Assembly: GCA_013398295.1 (NCBI GenBank)
Contig: VZSF01001222.1
Coordinates: 62,001-126,000, forward strand
DNA from: Chionis minor
Taxonomy: Eukaryota; Chordata; Aves; Charadriiformes; Chionididae
DNA: 64,000 nt
Direction of reading: 5' to 3'
Shown here: positions 38,795 to 52,048 of the stretch, piece after piece
How the letters are laid out: each line of letters begins with the position of its first letter
Numbering within the stretch: position 1 is the first letter of the stretch
Notes under the pieces: model-generated
The model's input: only the letters and a program-made list of their open reading frames with translations
What the model was told of the DNA's origin: nothing
Databases searched by the model: none
Made by a program: the position numbers and the translations under genes

Positions 38795-40224
38795 AAATGG
38801 TGAGTTAGAGTTCAGTTTATTCTGCAGACGGTGGCAGAGGACAGGCTGACGGGCAAGAGTGTTGTTTCCTCCCCTGCCGAGACACACTGAATGTGTTGTG
38901 AATAAAGACAAAGCCCTCTACCAGTGCACCACATCACTCTGTAGATAAGAGCTGCAAGGATGTGCTGTGCTGTTCTTCAGCATGCAGACAAGCCTTAAAC
39001 GCAGCCGGACAAACTCATCATGCTTTCCTCACTGAGGACTTGCACCAATAACTTCTGTTGGGGACCGCACCTCCTCTGCAAGGGGAACTCCATCTCTGCA
39101 GCTGGCAAGAGTTCTGTTTGCCTTCTGGAACCAGCTACCTATATGGTTTTATTTTTCTGCATCATAAAGGGCAGCAAAAAGGGAGTTTTGTTGGTTTCTG
39201 TTGTTTGGGGTTTTTTCTGTAGTTCTAACACAGTGGGCCATATCACCTCAAAATTCAAACAGCGTTTCAGCTGATGGTGAGGATGGGAAATTCCATTGCA
39301 GATGGTTAATGACTAGCAAAGTCAAAAGTAATAGAGACAAGGTATCTCAGACTGGCAAACATGGTAACCTTAATGAATAGCTGGTGCTAAAATATCACCT
39401 CTGTCGCTGACATATTTTTTCATAGCACAAAAAACCAAAAATCATACCGTTTACCTTTTGAAGTTTGCCCGTGATCGGCAGGTAGTATGACAATAAACAG
39501 GACTGCTTCCAAATCCCCATACTGGATATATCATTTCTTTCTAATCAGATGGTCTCACATGAAAGAATGATGCTGCATATATTAATTGCATATTCCATTA
39601 GATCTTCACCTTCATCTGCTGCAGCACTATGGCCCCTACAAGTTCTTTAGTATTCCTGCATTAATAAATGTAGAATATTTTTCTTTACAGTTATTCTTTG
39701 ACTTGTACATTGCCATCATATACAAGGACTATGAAGAGAGAGTGTGTGAGTAAGAGTAGGGCAGAAGGTAAAGAACAGACTGCTAGTTAAGGTACCCCCA
39801 GCTGTTTTGTTAAGACTCTGATCTGTACTGCCTCCATGTCAATTCAGAAGCTAATTAACTCATTCCGAGTGATTTCTTACAAGTATGAGTAGTTTACTGA
39901 TTCATGTGTTGATGGAAAAAAAGGCTTGACAGTACTCTAAATTTTCAGAGTTTAAGAGTTACTAAAAATGAAGTCAAACCCAGGTCAGGAGGTTAGGAGC
40001 TTCCCTTTCTTCTTCTTTTCAGCTTATTTCCTGAAAGCATTGCCACAGACAATGACTCCAGGTTATCTGATACAGGCAGGCAATCTTGCCATCGCAGCTC
40101 CAGCATTGTAAATATTACTGAAGGCTCAGGGTTCCTGAGTAGTCAAACCTGTCACCTGGAAATACTTGCAGTTTCAAGGACCTGATTAAGTCATATCCAT
40201 TCTTTCCCAAAGATCACTGAATTT

Positions 40225-40259
40225 AAAAAAAAAACAAAAAACCAAAAAACCCAAAAAAA
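40225..40259. repeat. A-rich low-complexity tract with C interruptions
   Basis: Runs of six to ten adenines separated by one to three cytosines. On the minus strand it is a long T-rich tract ending in 'aaattcag', which resembles a 3' splice site, but every frame beyond it closes within about ten codons. Confidence 0.85.
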
Positions 40260-40621
40260 CTCAAGATGCAGAATTTGGCTGTTACTCTGGATTTTAAACA
40301 TCTCAAATGCTGGAGATGGTCTCATTGAGGACTTGGGGTGCTTTATAGCACTCAGAGTTATTGCTACCTTTAGTCAAAGTGTCCGGATTGAATCAGACAA
40401 TGCTCAGGAGCAGCTTTAATTTCCTCTTTCTACAATCCCTTTTTTCTCTGTTCATTCATAGATCCTTTAGTTCTTTTCATAAGCATAAAGGTCACTCTTC
40501 AACAAAATAGAAAACACAACCAGGACATAAACTTTTGTCAAATTTTATGTTTGTGAGATTTATAAGGGATATATGAGACATAGTTCGATGGCAGAGTCTT
40601 AAATTGTTAGTTTAGGAATGA

Positions 40622-40646
40622 CTTGTCTACACAGCTTGTCTACACA
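40622..40646. repeat. 12-bp direct repeat
   Basis: cttgtctacaca occurs at 40622-40633 and 40635-40646, separated by one base. Confidence 0.85.
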
Positions 40647-42014
40647 TAAAGAGAGGGAGACAAAATTCTGGCCAAACCCTGCATACTTCTTGTACCTACA
40701 ATATTCAGTGACTTTAAAGGGTATTTAGATGCATGAAGAATAAAGAATAAGTCCTTTCTTTTGTACATTTACTGAACCATACAACCAATTGTATCTGGCC
40801 TTTCAAGCACCGCTCTAAAACTCAATATTTTTCACCTGATAGCATAACTGTTTTTTCAGAAGCCAAGGGATATTAAACTACCAACCTCACATATTTCTAT
40901 AGTCAAAAGCATAACAACTGTCTAAATTACACTTGGTATACTTCAAATATTATAGTACCCAATTTGAATGATAGCCTGAAAATCACTAGGGATGGAAATT
41001 CTATAGTTTAGTCTGGAGGAAGTAGACAGCAATACTCCCCACACAGGATACTAGTTTTTGAGCACAAAGTAAGGCAAATACATCAAGCATAAAAAAAATG
41101 TTTCTTAATGAAAAAAGACAGAAATTTGTCATTTTCTTTTGTGATGCTTCCTTTTAATAGAGCAATGCATTTGATAGGAAAAAAGAGAATGTGTCAGGGG
41201 AGAAACACTATGCCAGTAAATTTTTACAATTACGTAGGTCGTCAGATAACTTTGTAATAGCTTGGTTATTCCTGGAGTGTAAAAGACAGAAAATCAAGAC
41301 CAATTCTGCCTTTGAGCTACTGGGATCTTCCAAATGCATGAAATGCTAAATGCACTCATTATACATCATTATTTCATTACTATCTAAATCATCTGTGTAT
41401 TAGCTCAGATAACGTGTGCACCCAAGGGAGTGCTGTAGCTTTTGGGGACTTCCACCATTTCATAGTGGAAATAAAAAAGTCACAAAAAGCCAGAGACTTG
41501 TTCTCAAATATCTGCAAAAGAAAACAAGAAAACAGTATGCAAAAGCATTGCCTTTAGTCTAAAAATACAAATAAAACATTTCCCCTTGTTTGTAAAGCAA
41601 GACAGAGATGGAGATTAATTGTCAGCTCCAGACTTCAAGTGACATTGGCAGGTGTAAAATGAAGGACAATTCACAATCAGAAGTGTGTACGTTGAAAAGG
41701 GAAGAAAATCAGCCACAAAATCAGATCTATTGGAAGAGTGTGTGTGAAATCCTACAGCAAAGGAAAGCAGAGGCAAAATATTCAATGTCTTCATGGACCT
41801 AGATATCCACACTGTCTAGGAAGCTTGTATAGATCAAAAGAAAAAATAAACACTTTCAAAGAATAATGTGTAACATTGTCTGAGGCAATTGAGCACATCT
41901 CCTTTACAGCATTTAGAAAGTGAAATTCAAAGGTGCCCAGACATAATCTAAGCAGAGAATGGGTCTGAAAGGCATCCTTCCCATGTAATCCTGCAGTGGC
42001 CCACGATGGCTTAG

Positions 42015-42035
42015 AGAGGTTTAATTTAAACCTCT
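42015..42035. repeat. Perfect 21-nt inverted repeat
   Basis: AGAGGTTTAA (42015-42024) and TTAAACCTCT (42026-42035) are exact reverse complements around one central T. The surrounding 42000-42240 sequence carries several TAAT/ATTA cores and an AATAAATCA, and looks like a possible conserved non-coding element rather than random AT-rich DNA. Confidence 0.9.
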
Positions 42036-42581
42036 GTGCATCAACATTAGTTAATCTGGCCATTAAACTTTAGAGTTACCCACTTCTGAATAGCTCTGCT
42101 CTTTAGGTGATGTAATAAATCAAACCATGCCAGGTTAATGGAAAGCTAATGATAGCAGGTTAACCTGGTTTTTCCACCTGGATGTCACTGCTGCTCGTGT
42201 CCAATCAGTCTGTCAGCTCTAGCCATTACCCAGGAGATGAATCCAGTCATTTGGACGGTCCACCCCTGGTCTCAGCTTTTGATTAGTTTCCAGTGCCTTC
42301 TATACAGCTTCTCAATTTTACCACTAGTAGAACGTCTGAAATCTGTTCCTCAATTTAGCAAAGGGTGGGTATCAAAGCAACTAATCTTCGGGCTCTGGCA
42401 AAGAATTTGTCATGTCCAGGCTAGCTGGCAAACAATTTCTCAAAATTGTTCCAGGGTCTTAGGCTAAATTTAAGCTTTTCAAACAGAAACAGTCAATTAC
42501 TTCTGTGCACAGGGTAGTAAACAGCAGAGGGATTTTTTTAGCATACGTGTTTCCCTAACTCTTTCTGTTTTGTTTTCCTAG

Positions 42582-42651
42582 GAAGAACTTTGACTGCCAA
42601 TTGCTGAACAGCATGTTCAGTGAGCAAGAGACTGCGTGGATGTTTCACTGA
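42582..42651 (+). other. Strongest 3' splice-site signal, with short terminal frame
   Basis: 'ccctaactctttctgttttg' followed by 'ttttcctag' (42553-42581) combines a consensus branchpoint (ctaac, 42555-42559), an unbroken pyrimidine tract and CTAG. It is the best acceptor I found on either strand. Beyond it, one base then 22 codons (KNFDCQLLNSMFSEQETAW...) run to TGA at 42649-42651; the other frames close within 3 and 7 codons. It could be the last exon of a transcript, a decoy, or a cryptic site. The nearest plus-strand AATAAA I noticed is at about 44316. Confidence 0.15.
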
Positions 42652-42712
42652 TGCCCAGGGTTATGCCACCACAGGCCCAAATATTCAGAAGTGGAAATAG
42701 CAATTCTTTCAC

Positions 42713-42738
42713 TTTTTTTTTTTTTAAAAAAAAAAAAA
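42713..42738. repeat. Perfect T13A13 palindrome
   Basis: Thirteen thymines (42713-42725) are followed directly by thirteen adenines (42726-42738). The 26-bp sequence equals its own reverse complement and could form a cruciform or hairpin or exclude nucleosomes. It lies 131 bases after the strongest 3' splice-site signal in the window. Confidence 0.95.
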
Positions 42739-44509
42739 GGCTGATGGACTTCAGACTTCTAGAGCAAATAGTTTTAACTGATACCTGAAGAGTTTGGTCT
42801 GGGGCTCATAGCTTAATGCAGAGAATGCCAGACTGCACGATCATGACTTCCCTGTGCTCTGCCATGGAGTCACTTGTTGCACATGACCTGGGAGGGATCT
42901 CCACACCAAAATAGCATCTGTGCCCACAAAGCTTCAGACAGCTTCTGCTTTCAGTAAGAAGCCAACATACTGAAGAATCTATTCCATAGCTGTCCTCCTT
43001 GTAGAAAGGAGGCATAGACTGAAGCCTGAACACACAATGTCTGCATTTCATTCTATCTCTACAGTTAATTTCAACTTGAAACCTATTTCTTTTTTAGGTT
43101 GTTACGAAAACCTGTGTCCACTCCCTTCTCACCAGCTTTTTCTCTTACCCAGTAGACTCTATTGCCTGACACCTTTGTTCTGAATTTTGAACCAGAACCA
43201 CCAAGCATGATGAGAAAACTGTTTTTTCTACACACTGTTTTAGATAGTCACTTTTTATCCATCCAGAAATATCCAAATTGCAGTATTTGATGAGTTAACC
43301 AATCTTTATGAAATTATTGACATGGGGTACCCAGTCAGGAATTTTCCTCCTGATTACAGTGGGAACTTCAAGTATTTTGAGTCTTTGACTGTCAGATTTC
43401 AAAACAGTATCCTTTAGAAAGCAACAGGCAGAATTTAAACCATTTTCTTTTTCATCCTCTAACTTTATTATTCTCAGCTGATACGATTCATCTCAATTTA
43501 ATCTCCTACTCATGTGGATCAACAGTAGGATATATGGATGGATAGATTACAGATTAGTCCTGATACTCCGCTATACATTGAGTTGTTTATTCAGTAACAG
43601 AGATTCAGGAAAACTATGACACTTTTAACTGGAGGCCTTCTAAAAAGAAGAATCCTACAAACATATTCTTTGCTTTTCCTCCCTTCCCCCAGTAAAAAGG
43701 TTTGGCTAGAGATGATCTCATAAATTCTTTCAATTTATAAAAAGACTTGCATATATCCTAAAAATGCATATGAAGAAAGGAGGAACATTCTTTTTTTCTC
43801 CCTGCGTGCCCATCACTTCCCTACGTAGAGGCCACCAGAAGCCAGGGAACACGACTAAAGGAGCACTACCTTTACAGCATGCTTCTGCTTCTTTCTCACG
43901 CTGAATAGGGGAGAGGCAGCAACACCTAAAGCACACTCAGTCTAAGACTGTAAAACAACTAGTCCCCAGAAAGCAATAACAGTAGGGAAAAGTTTTTTGG
44001 TTTTTTTTCTTTCATTGTAAATGAAAATTTTTGGAGCAGACTATGGTGGGTGTATGGTAATACATTCATCTAATGGAAGAACATAGCAGCAGGAGAGCTA
44101 AATGGCTTTACTTCTGTCAGCTTTACTGAAATGCAGTATATACAGCAAAAACCATTGCCATATTGGACCACTGAAGAGGAAGCCCCCTGAGAACCTGGGG
44201 TGTAAACCAGCCAGTAACTGTACAGGCCTAAGGTGCATAAAGAATGGTGTGGGTGGGGAAAAAACTGACACTTCCCTTGTACAGATGGTTCTGAGAAACA
44301 TGCACATGGATTGAAATAAAAAGCTCAGTCAGCACAGCATGTACAGCATGACATCTTTGTGGCTGGTGTTTAATCTTACTTTGTTTCCGTGTTTTACTTT
44401 GATATAAGATGGTCGGATGGCATCAGAGAGCAGTCCCTACCATCCTCTCTGGTTTTATCTCTGAATGGCAGAGGTGACATAATGCAGGGAAGAAGACTCA
44501 AGAGTCTAT

Positions 44510-44528
44510 TCTCTCTCTCTCTCTCTCT
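44510..44528. repeat. (TC)9 microsatellite
   Basis: A run of TC dinucleotides, followed by 'ttcttttag'. The tract plus AG makes an acceptor-like sequence, but the frames beyond it close at once or within about a dozen codons. Confidence 0.9.
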
Positions 44529-47080
44529 TCTTTTAGTTCTTTAGACTTCTTTGAGTCACCCTCTCAAAAAGTATAGCTCTATCCTTTATGCGGAGAAGGC
44601 GGAATCACAGTCAGAGAAGCAGCTGATTCTTCTGAATATTTCCTGATCAAACGAGAGGAAGTGTCAAGAGGTAAGGCTGACTCCAGCCCCTACTCAGCTG
44701 CAACAAATACTTCAGAAATAATTCCAGCCTTTTGCATGCTCCATGAGCTGGGGAACAGCTATATATCCCTGGCATTCTGGCCACAACATCTGTCACACAT
44801 ACATACATAACAGCACCCACATTCCCAATCATAGAAGTAGAAACTGACATGCTTTTAATTGCGTTGTTTTCAGTTTTTATCTGAAATTTCCTAACTTTAG
44901 CTATCTGGAATAACATTTCTTTATAGGAGCCTGCTCCTCAGGGAAGGTATCAGCAAAATTACATCCCTAGTAGGATTTTCAGATGCCGACACTGGAATCC
45001 AAAAAAAAAAAATTGCAAGAAGTAAAGACAAATCAAATGCGTAACCCCAATGGTTGGACTTGGGAAGTGGGAGAACAAGGATGAAGAGAGTAGCGTAGAG
45101 CTATTAAAGAAGATGGGATGTGGAAGTGAGTAGAATCTGGAGGGTTTGGGTTAAACGCCTAAGCAGTTAAGGGAGAAAAACTGATGTGCAAAGGAACAAA
45201 ACTGAGGAGATAGAAACTGATGGATGACATCAACTTTGGCAAAAGGGGGTAGAAGAAGAATATCAAACAGACTTTGAGGACCAGAACAGAAAGCAATAGT
45301 CCTGGCAAAAGATCTGTGTCCCTCGTTGCAAGAAACTACCTGTGAAACCCATTGCTGTAATTTCTCAGTATTTTCTTAAACAGATGACAAAACTGGCTTG
45401 TTTTGCCAATGTGTGACTACATGTTATAGTCTTCAAATTTTTCTTGCCTTATGGAGGAGTGCACAGGACAAACCTGCTTTCAGGTTGAGTCAGAAAGATT
45501 TTTAGAAAATAAGAACAGATTTATTAGGTCAGATGAAAAGTGTAATCTGGTATCCTGTCTCAGCATGGAGAACAGTTTATAAGTGTGGACAAAGTATAAA
45601 ACCAGCAAATACGGATGATACTTCTGCCAGTATAATGCCCCAACTTCCTGAGCTAGAGTTTGCATCTGCATCGTTGTGTTTAATAGCCCTTGATGGGTCC
45701 GTGATTTTCTCTAATTGCTTATTGGTCTTTTTATACTTTTGATATCCTAAAAATCCCGAGCTACACACTTGAATTATGCATGGTATGTAAAATACAGCAT
45801 TTTGGTCTAAATTTGCTTTATGAGAGTTTCAGGGTTGCCCATTGGTTCTTCTGTTACGAGAGGTGATGAATAATCACTCCTTATTTGCATTCATTTAGAG
45901 AACTTTATTGTGCGCTTGCTTCACTTGTTTCTTTTCTGAGTTCTAGTCCATTTAACTTTTCCACACAGGGAATTCATTCCAACCTTCTTGTCATCTCATT
46001 TTTCTTCTCCATCTCTTTTCCAGGTCTGAAGTGCCCTTGCCAAATTGGAGAGGGACAACACCTTCTAAAAATGTGTGTGCCTTTCTCAGTCATTGTTGGA
46101 ATTAGGTGGGCACATTTGCAGAATAATCCATAATCACCCACGATCTCTCTGAATAATTCAGCAAAAACTATAGCATTTCTGAAGTTGTATACAGGTGCAA
46201 TTTCAGAATTAGCAACACGGAAATTTATCTGCCATTTTTTTGCATGGCAGTAAGCTCAAGTTTTGCTGTTCCTGACTGTTATTTTTATAATTTCTGAACT
46301 TTACCACCTTGCTATTTGTTCCATGAATATGCAGAACAGATTTTTTTAATGATTTTTTACAAGACTCCATCTAAAACCTTCCTTATGTCTCCATAGCCTT
46401 TCTTTTCTGTTTTTAATCAGACACTACTCTGTAGGAGCAGTGTAGGAGCACTTCTCTTTACAGCTTGATTCTAAAGCACATAGTAAAAGATCTTATAAGT
46501 TTTGGAGAAATCTGCACACACCAGCCACATCATTCCTAACCACGTGTCTTTTGTCTGCTTCAAAAAACCCTAATGTATTTATAAGGCATGATTTCCTTCC
46601 ATAAATCTATGCAAACTCATATCCATTACTACTAATTTTGTCCCTTATTACAGTGGGGTTTTTTAGCACAGAAGACATGCTTAATGATTACATACAGAGT
46701 CCTTTTTTAACTCTTTTGCAAAACCTGGAGAGCGTGGAATAAAAAAGATGGAGATTGCAGGTAAAAGAGGATGGTCTCATGCCCAATAAAGATGCACACT
46801 ACCCTGAGGAACGGAGATCTTTTACCTTTTTTGTACGCAACATTGGTGGAAGTGATCTGTTCAAACAGTTCAGAAACTGCACAATTCACCTGATGGGTTT
46901 CCGCCCTCCAGGGAAATAGTTCCATACTCAACTTCTGTGCACTTGCCTGATACTCACAACTGCAGCAAAGATGATGGAAGCCAAGTTCCAAATGTACAAA
47001 TTTCTATGTAATGCTAAATATTTTGGTCAGAGAGAATAAAGGCGATAAATGTCTAAAACAGAACATCCATAGTAATTTCT

Positions 47081-47212
47081 GACCTTAATCTCTCTGTACT
47101 TCCATTCCCAACTGAAAAGACAGATAATAATAATACCATTCCTCTCAAAGTGGTTTTATGAATATAAGTTCATTAATGTTTTTGAAGCGCTCAGATACCT
47201 TTGTCACAAATA
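47081..47212 (+). mobile_element. Ancient MIR/CORE-type SINE, 3' half
   Basis: The order of motifs matches the 3' two thirds of the MIR family, including the amniote-wide variants. 'accttaatctctctgta' (47082-47098) corresponds to the family's 'cttaacctctctgtgcctcag'. 'gataataataataccat' (47123-47139) corresponds to 'gggataataatagtacc'. 'ttcattaatgttttt' and 'gaagcgctcaga' (47169-47195) correspond to 'attaatgtttgtaaagcgctttgaga'. The tRNA-like head is not visible here. MIR-type elements stopped moving before or early in amniote evolution, so a copy this readable could be under some constraint or simply be in a slowly evolving place. It has no coding capacity. Confidence 0.75.
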
Positions 47213-47674
47213 GGACAAACACTGTTTAAAAGCCATGAGAAAATTAATAAATCTGACTTTGGAGCTAGGTTTGAACAGCACGCAACAAATATGACATGAG
47301 GCACAAATTGAAAAAAAATATAGAGCGAGAACTTAATCTTGTATTTTTCTCGCTTAATGAAACAGGGATCTGTAAAAGAAGTAACATGTTACTATGAAAT
47401 TTGAAAGTTCCTGAGAAAAGATATACACCACCAGTTCGGACACTTAAGAATTTTTGAAGGCTTGACTAAAGACAGCAGTGATGTTCCTGGAACATAATTT
47501 TGCATAAACATAATGCACAAAATGCACACCCCTCCTTCTAATTGCAATGTTCAGTTTACAAGTGCAGATAGATGAATGTAATCTCATACTAATTACTTCA
47601 GGACAAATACTGCAGTCTGACTCATTAATCAGATGAAACTTTCACTGGTTTTACACTGTCTCTTTGCTTCTAAA

Positions 47675-47691
47675 GGCTGCAGTATGCAGCC
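47675..47691. repeat. Inverted repeat, 7-bp arms, 3-nt spacer
   Basis: GGCTGCA (47675-47681) and TGCAGCC (47685-47691) flank GTA. Confidence 0.85.
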
Positions 47692-49416
47692 CATCCTGTA
47701 TTAGTTTTCTTTCGTCAGATTTCCCAAGGACATGGAGAGACAATTTATACAATAGAGAATTTGAGATAATTTTTATCAATTCAAGCATTCTGAATATCTA
47801 ATTCTTTTCTCTGCTCCCTAGGTATTATTCAACTTTTAATTGTTACATTAGCAACTCTTTTTCAGCTGGACACATTCACCTTTGTTATAACCACTACATA
47901 ACAGATGAGGCAGAACAGAATGCACACCTGATTTTTGCCTACCGTGCTAAGACAAGAGCTCATTTATGCTTTTTAGGAAGTTTTTCATGAAGGGCGGGAA
48001 GTATTACTCACCGGCACAGGCACAATACCTCTGTCCTGTTATCTTTCAGCAGATGCTTCACATATTTCCTTTTGTACATGACTAGATTTACTGGCTGGTG
48101 AGCACTGAGAGACCAAATCAGGATCATTTCTTTACCCTACCTTTTTTGTAAAGCTCTATGGCTGTTGTAACAAAAGGAAAAATGTGTGTTGAACAGAAGT
48201 TTCTAGTCAACCAGAAGAAAACAGGTTGTTTCAAGCACTTGTAAGAAAAACGGGGAGGATAAAATTTATTAAAAAAACCCCAAAACCTTTACAAGAGATG
48301 TCACAACCCTCTCCCTGTCATTCCACAGCTCAGTGGAGACCTGTATTTTATTTTTAATCCTACAAGAGCAGTTTGAGCCTGTATGCAAAGAATCGTCACC
48401 ACAACATTTTCAAACTTTCTTGTTCAGAGAATTTCATTTTATCATACACTGACATAAAACCCAGGGACATAAACAAACCTTCCCACTTCTGACTGTCAAT
48501 CTCCAGCTATAAGGACAGATATTCAGCAAGAAAGAAAAAAAGAGTAACTACTTAGATAACTGCTACAAAAAGGCAGCACCTCCAACCAGTGGAATTGAGA
48601 AGATTGTTTGCAAGCGCTATCAGGTCGTCAGTCACCCAACAATGAACTCTTCAAAGAGCACCAGGTCTCACCTGAGCACAAACAACACGACAGAGAGAAC
48701 AACTGTATAAACCCCTTCTAATTTAAAGCAGAGCATTGCATCACCCAAATAATAACTGAGAAATTCAAAATTCACCAGAAAATCTGCAAGACAATGTACT
48801 GATCACAAAGGTAACTCACAAACCAGTCCAAAATACTATTTTGAAATATGAAAGAGCCAAATCTCAAGGTCTTTGCTCATCACCAGCTGTACCTGTGACC
48901 TCAAAAATTCACTCCAGTGCATTTAGTAATGTAACAGGTCGAGTGCAATGCACATACTGAACACTGGAAGGCCAGTGGAAGACTGGTTTCTCTTGTCTGA
49001 CCCACGGATAGGACATAGATAAGATGTACTGTTATTTTATAGCTGAGGACAGTATCCCTGACTGCAAATGATATTGCTACGTATTTCACCCATATGCAAT
49101 TTCTTTCAAAAAAACCAGAAAGAAGCGTATTTTCATTAATGCAATCATCTAAATTTAAGGCCTAAAATGGAAATCAGCAGGCACAGTCTATTGTTTATAT
49201 TGTCTCCTGAAACCTTTGTGGAGCTCAAAAAAAATCCTTATTGCCAATTGTCAACCCAACATAATCACTGTTATTCAAACTGATGTTCTGTACTTTATCA
49301 TGGCTGCTGTTAAGCACTACCAACAGAGGCGCAATCAAAGAACCTTAAGAGTGAAGCACCTGTTCATAAAAGGCTCCACATCGAAGCTGCTCCTAAAATT
49401 CTCTCTAGGAGAAAGA

Positions 49417-49439
49417 GAAGGGGAGTCCTGCTCCCCTTC
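49417..49439. repeat. Perfect hairpin, 9-bp stem and 5-nt loop
   Basis: GAAGGGGAG (49417-49425) and CTCCCCTTC (49431-49439) are exact reverse complements around the loop TCCTG. The GC-rich stem would be stable in RNA on either strand. No longer precursor-type stem was evident around it. Confidence 0.88.
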
Positions 49440-51992
49440 CTCAAACACAGTATTCCCAGTCAACTGCAGATTAACTCAGGTTGTGCTAAATGGGAACAGG
49501 GGCAAATGGAGCGTGATCCCCACCACCAGATTAACATAACAGAGAGCACATTTTTCACTTCAATGGGCTATGTCTGACTTGCAACCATTTTCTTCAGCTC
49601 ACCAGGAGAGATTACACACACATATGCAAGAAAAGAGGGAATAAATTATTTTGCTTAGCAGATTCTGTTGACGTTCTGATTTTACAGAATATATCTTAAT
49701 CTAAGTTTAAAATAAACATATTATCATTGAACAGGTCCATCAAGAACTCTTTGCATCCTGCTCACTATCATTGTTTTTAACTATTAGAAAGGAAAAGACA
49801 GTATCCATTGCCCGTCAATCTAGTTTTCAGTTCAAATTCAACAGTAGCATCAAGCAGAGCTGCTATTCCCGTCAATCACCTTTTGTAACCTGAAGAAAGG
49901 CAGAACTTACTGACTGACACCAAGGAAAATTTCTTACATTCTACCCTTACTATCCAAAGGGGCTTTGGGAGTTGAAACTATCAAATTAGTGTCAATTTGA
50001 GGCATTTCTAAGAAGTAGGCGAGGAAGAAAAAAACCCAGCCACTCAAGATTACCTGCATTCATTTTATATGCGGCCCACTGCTAACTTCTAATCATAGGC
50101 ACTGCCTGTCAGCTCAAAGGACACATTATGTCAATGTCCATATTCTTCTTTAATTATACAAGTGAATAATCTTGCCTCACTTGAGCTTGAAAAGGCAGGG
50201 ATTTAAATATCAAACAAAAATACAGTTATATCTTCTTATTTTCTGAAATAAATACTTCTCTTCTGACAAAGGAAGATGAGTTGGGAGTTCTTGAATTGTT
50301 TTCTCTTTCCTCCATAGGCGTTTACCTACCTACCATTCATCTTCTCAGTAACTCAGGTAGTGAATCTCCAGGGAAAGTCATGAACCAATTCTTCTAAGTT
50401 TATCCAAATAAATGTAGCCAATAAAGGACAAATAGGATATTTGTTATTTTATACATGAATGTGCTATATATAAAGCCATAAACTCTAAAAAGAATAATTT
50501 AATCCAGTCCTCCTGAAATAACAACATGTGCTTCATCCCACATATTTTCTGCCCACATTTCTAAGTTTATTATTTGTTATCTTAAGTGTCAGTTCGTCTT
50601 GTCAATGGTGATTGTCAGAATCAACTGTGAATTTCTGGCACTATCTTCTCACTCATGCCTTAGCTCCATTTTGTAAAGTTTAAGCTAATAAAATTATTTC
50701 CGACTTCCAAATACTGCAGTCATTAGTCAGCTGATTTGCTGAACAGTGGATAAAATGACTGGATGCAGTAAGAGCTCTGACTCATTCAGTCCTCTTTTAA
50801 CAATTGGGCTCAGCTGCAGCTGCAATGTGAGTACTCAGTCTCTTTGCGTTGCTTTTTGCAGAAATTCTGCAGTTTCTACTGTGTCCTATGGTACATAAGA
50901 TTTCTCCAAAGAGAAATGTTTTTCATTCTGTCAAAAGAGAGAAAAAAGTGCATTCCAGACACTCCCATTAACAGGGTATTTCTATTCAAACAACACAGCT
51001 CTATATTTCATGACTTTCACCTGACTTTGGTCTTCTGAGGCTTGCAGTATGGAAGGGCTTTGTACACCTTTAGTCCACATCTGTCCCCACAATATCTAGT
51101 TTGTTTAGCCATTGGACCAAAAATTAACATTTGTTCCTCCAGATGAAATGTATCCCAAGTGGAGACTGAAGTTGATAGTACTTGTTTATCTTTTATTGCC
51201 CTGTAGGGTTTAAACTTAACATTATTTCTTGGTGCCCGTTTTAGTCATTGATTCAATGAGGAGAATGTGCTGTATATGGAGCACTGTATTTCTGATGAGC
51301 ATATTCCTGTATGAACTTATGAACATCTATTGAGAAATTACCTCCGTGAGAAGAAACAGAAAAGTAAGGAATGCACACATGCACAACAAAGCTAGGAATT
51401 TTCAAGCTTATTGAATGAGTTTTGCTACCTTTAAATACATATTCATGAAAACATCTGCAGGTGCTATCAGAGTTTCATGGAAATTCAGAATGTATTTTAT
51501 TTGACTGATTATAAGGCATAGAGCTTTGAAAATGCTGAGAAATGTAAGAAGATAAACACAGTGAAGTGAAAGAAAATGGTGAATCTCCTTTTGGGTCAAA
51601 CGGAGTGAGGCTGCTGAAATCCACTGCATTTTTCATGACCTTTAGATGCCCTTTACACACAGGACACACTTGTGAAATAGCCACCAAATTGTCTCTCTAG
51701 ACACACCATGGCTTTTGTTTTCAGGAGGCTGTCATTTTATTCCTCTTAGGATAGTGTCTGTCACATGAATAATGTTGGTGTTATGGGCCACAGGAAAAAT
51801 ATATGGCTAGCTTGTTTCTCAAAGATAATACGGAAGATGGGGAGAGTCACAATCTAAATGCAAACACTACATCTTTGATCTATTCTTCCCGTTGTAAAGT
51901 ATACATTGATTTCAAATGCCAACAGAAGAAAAAAGGCAATAGCATGACCTTCTCAAATTGTGTAATGCACTTAACAGATACTAAGAAATTAT

Positions 51993-52048
51993 GATAATAA
52001 ATATTATACAAGAACTGAGGTTGTGATGATAAATATTGTATAAGAACT
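51993..52048. repeat. Imperfect tandem duplication, period 32
   Basis: The 24-nt block at 51993-52016 recurs at 52025-52048 with three mismatches, all transitions. This is an older local duplication. Confidence 0.8.

Larger units (their letters stand above)
36850..47080. other. No gene seen; repeats and isolated splice-like motifs
   Basis: Low-complexity tracts at 38754, 40225, 42713 and 44510 are listed separately. Short ATG frames exist on both strands, for example 42806-43051 (-), without support. A strong acceptor ending at 46023 is followed by 36 open codons to a stop at 46130-46132 and nothing more. Confidence 0.55.

Noticed and set aside
44510..44570. (TC)9 tract plus 'ttcttttag' looking like a very strong 3' splice site.
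   Set aside because: The pyrimidine tract is a microsatellite, and two of three frames close at once while the third closes within about a dozen codons.
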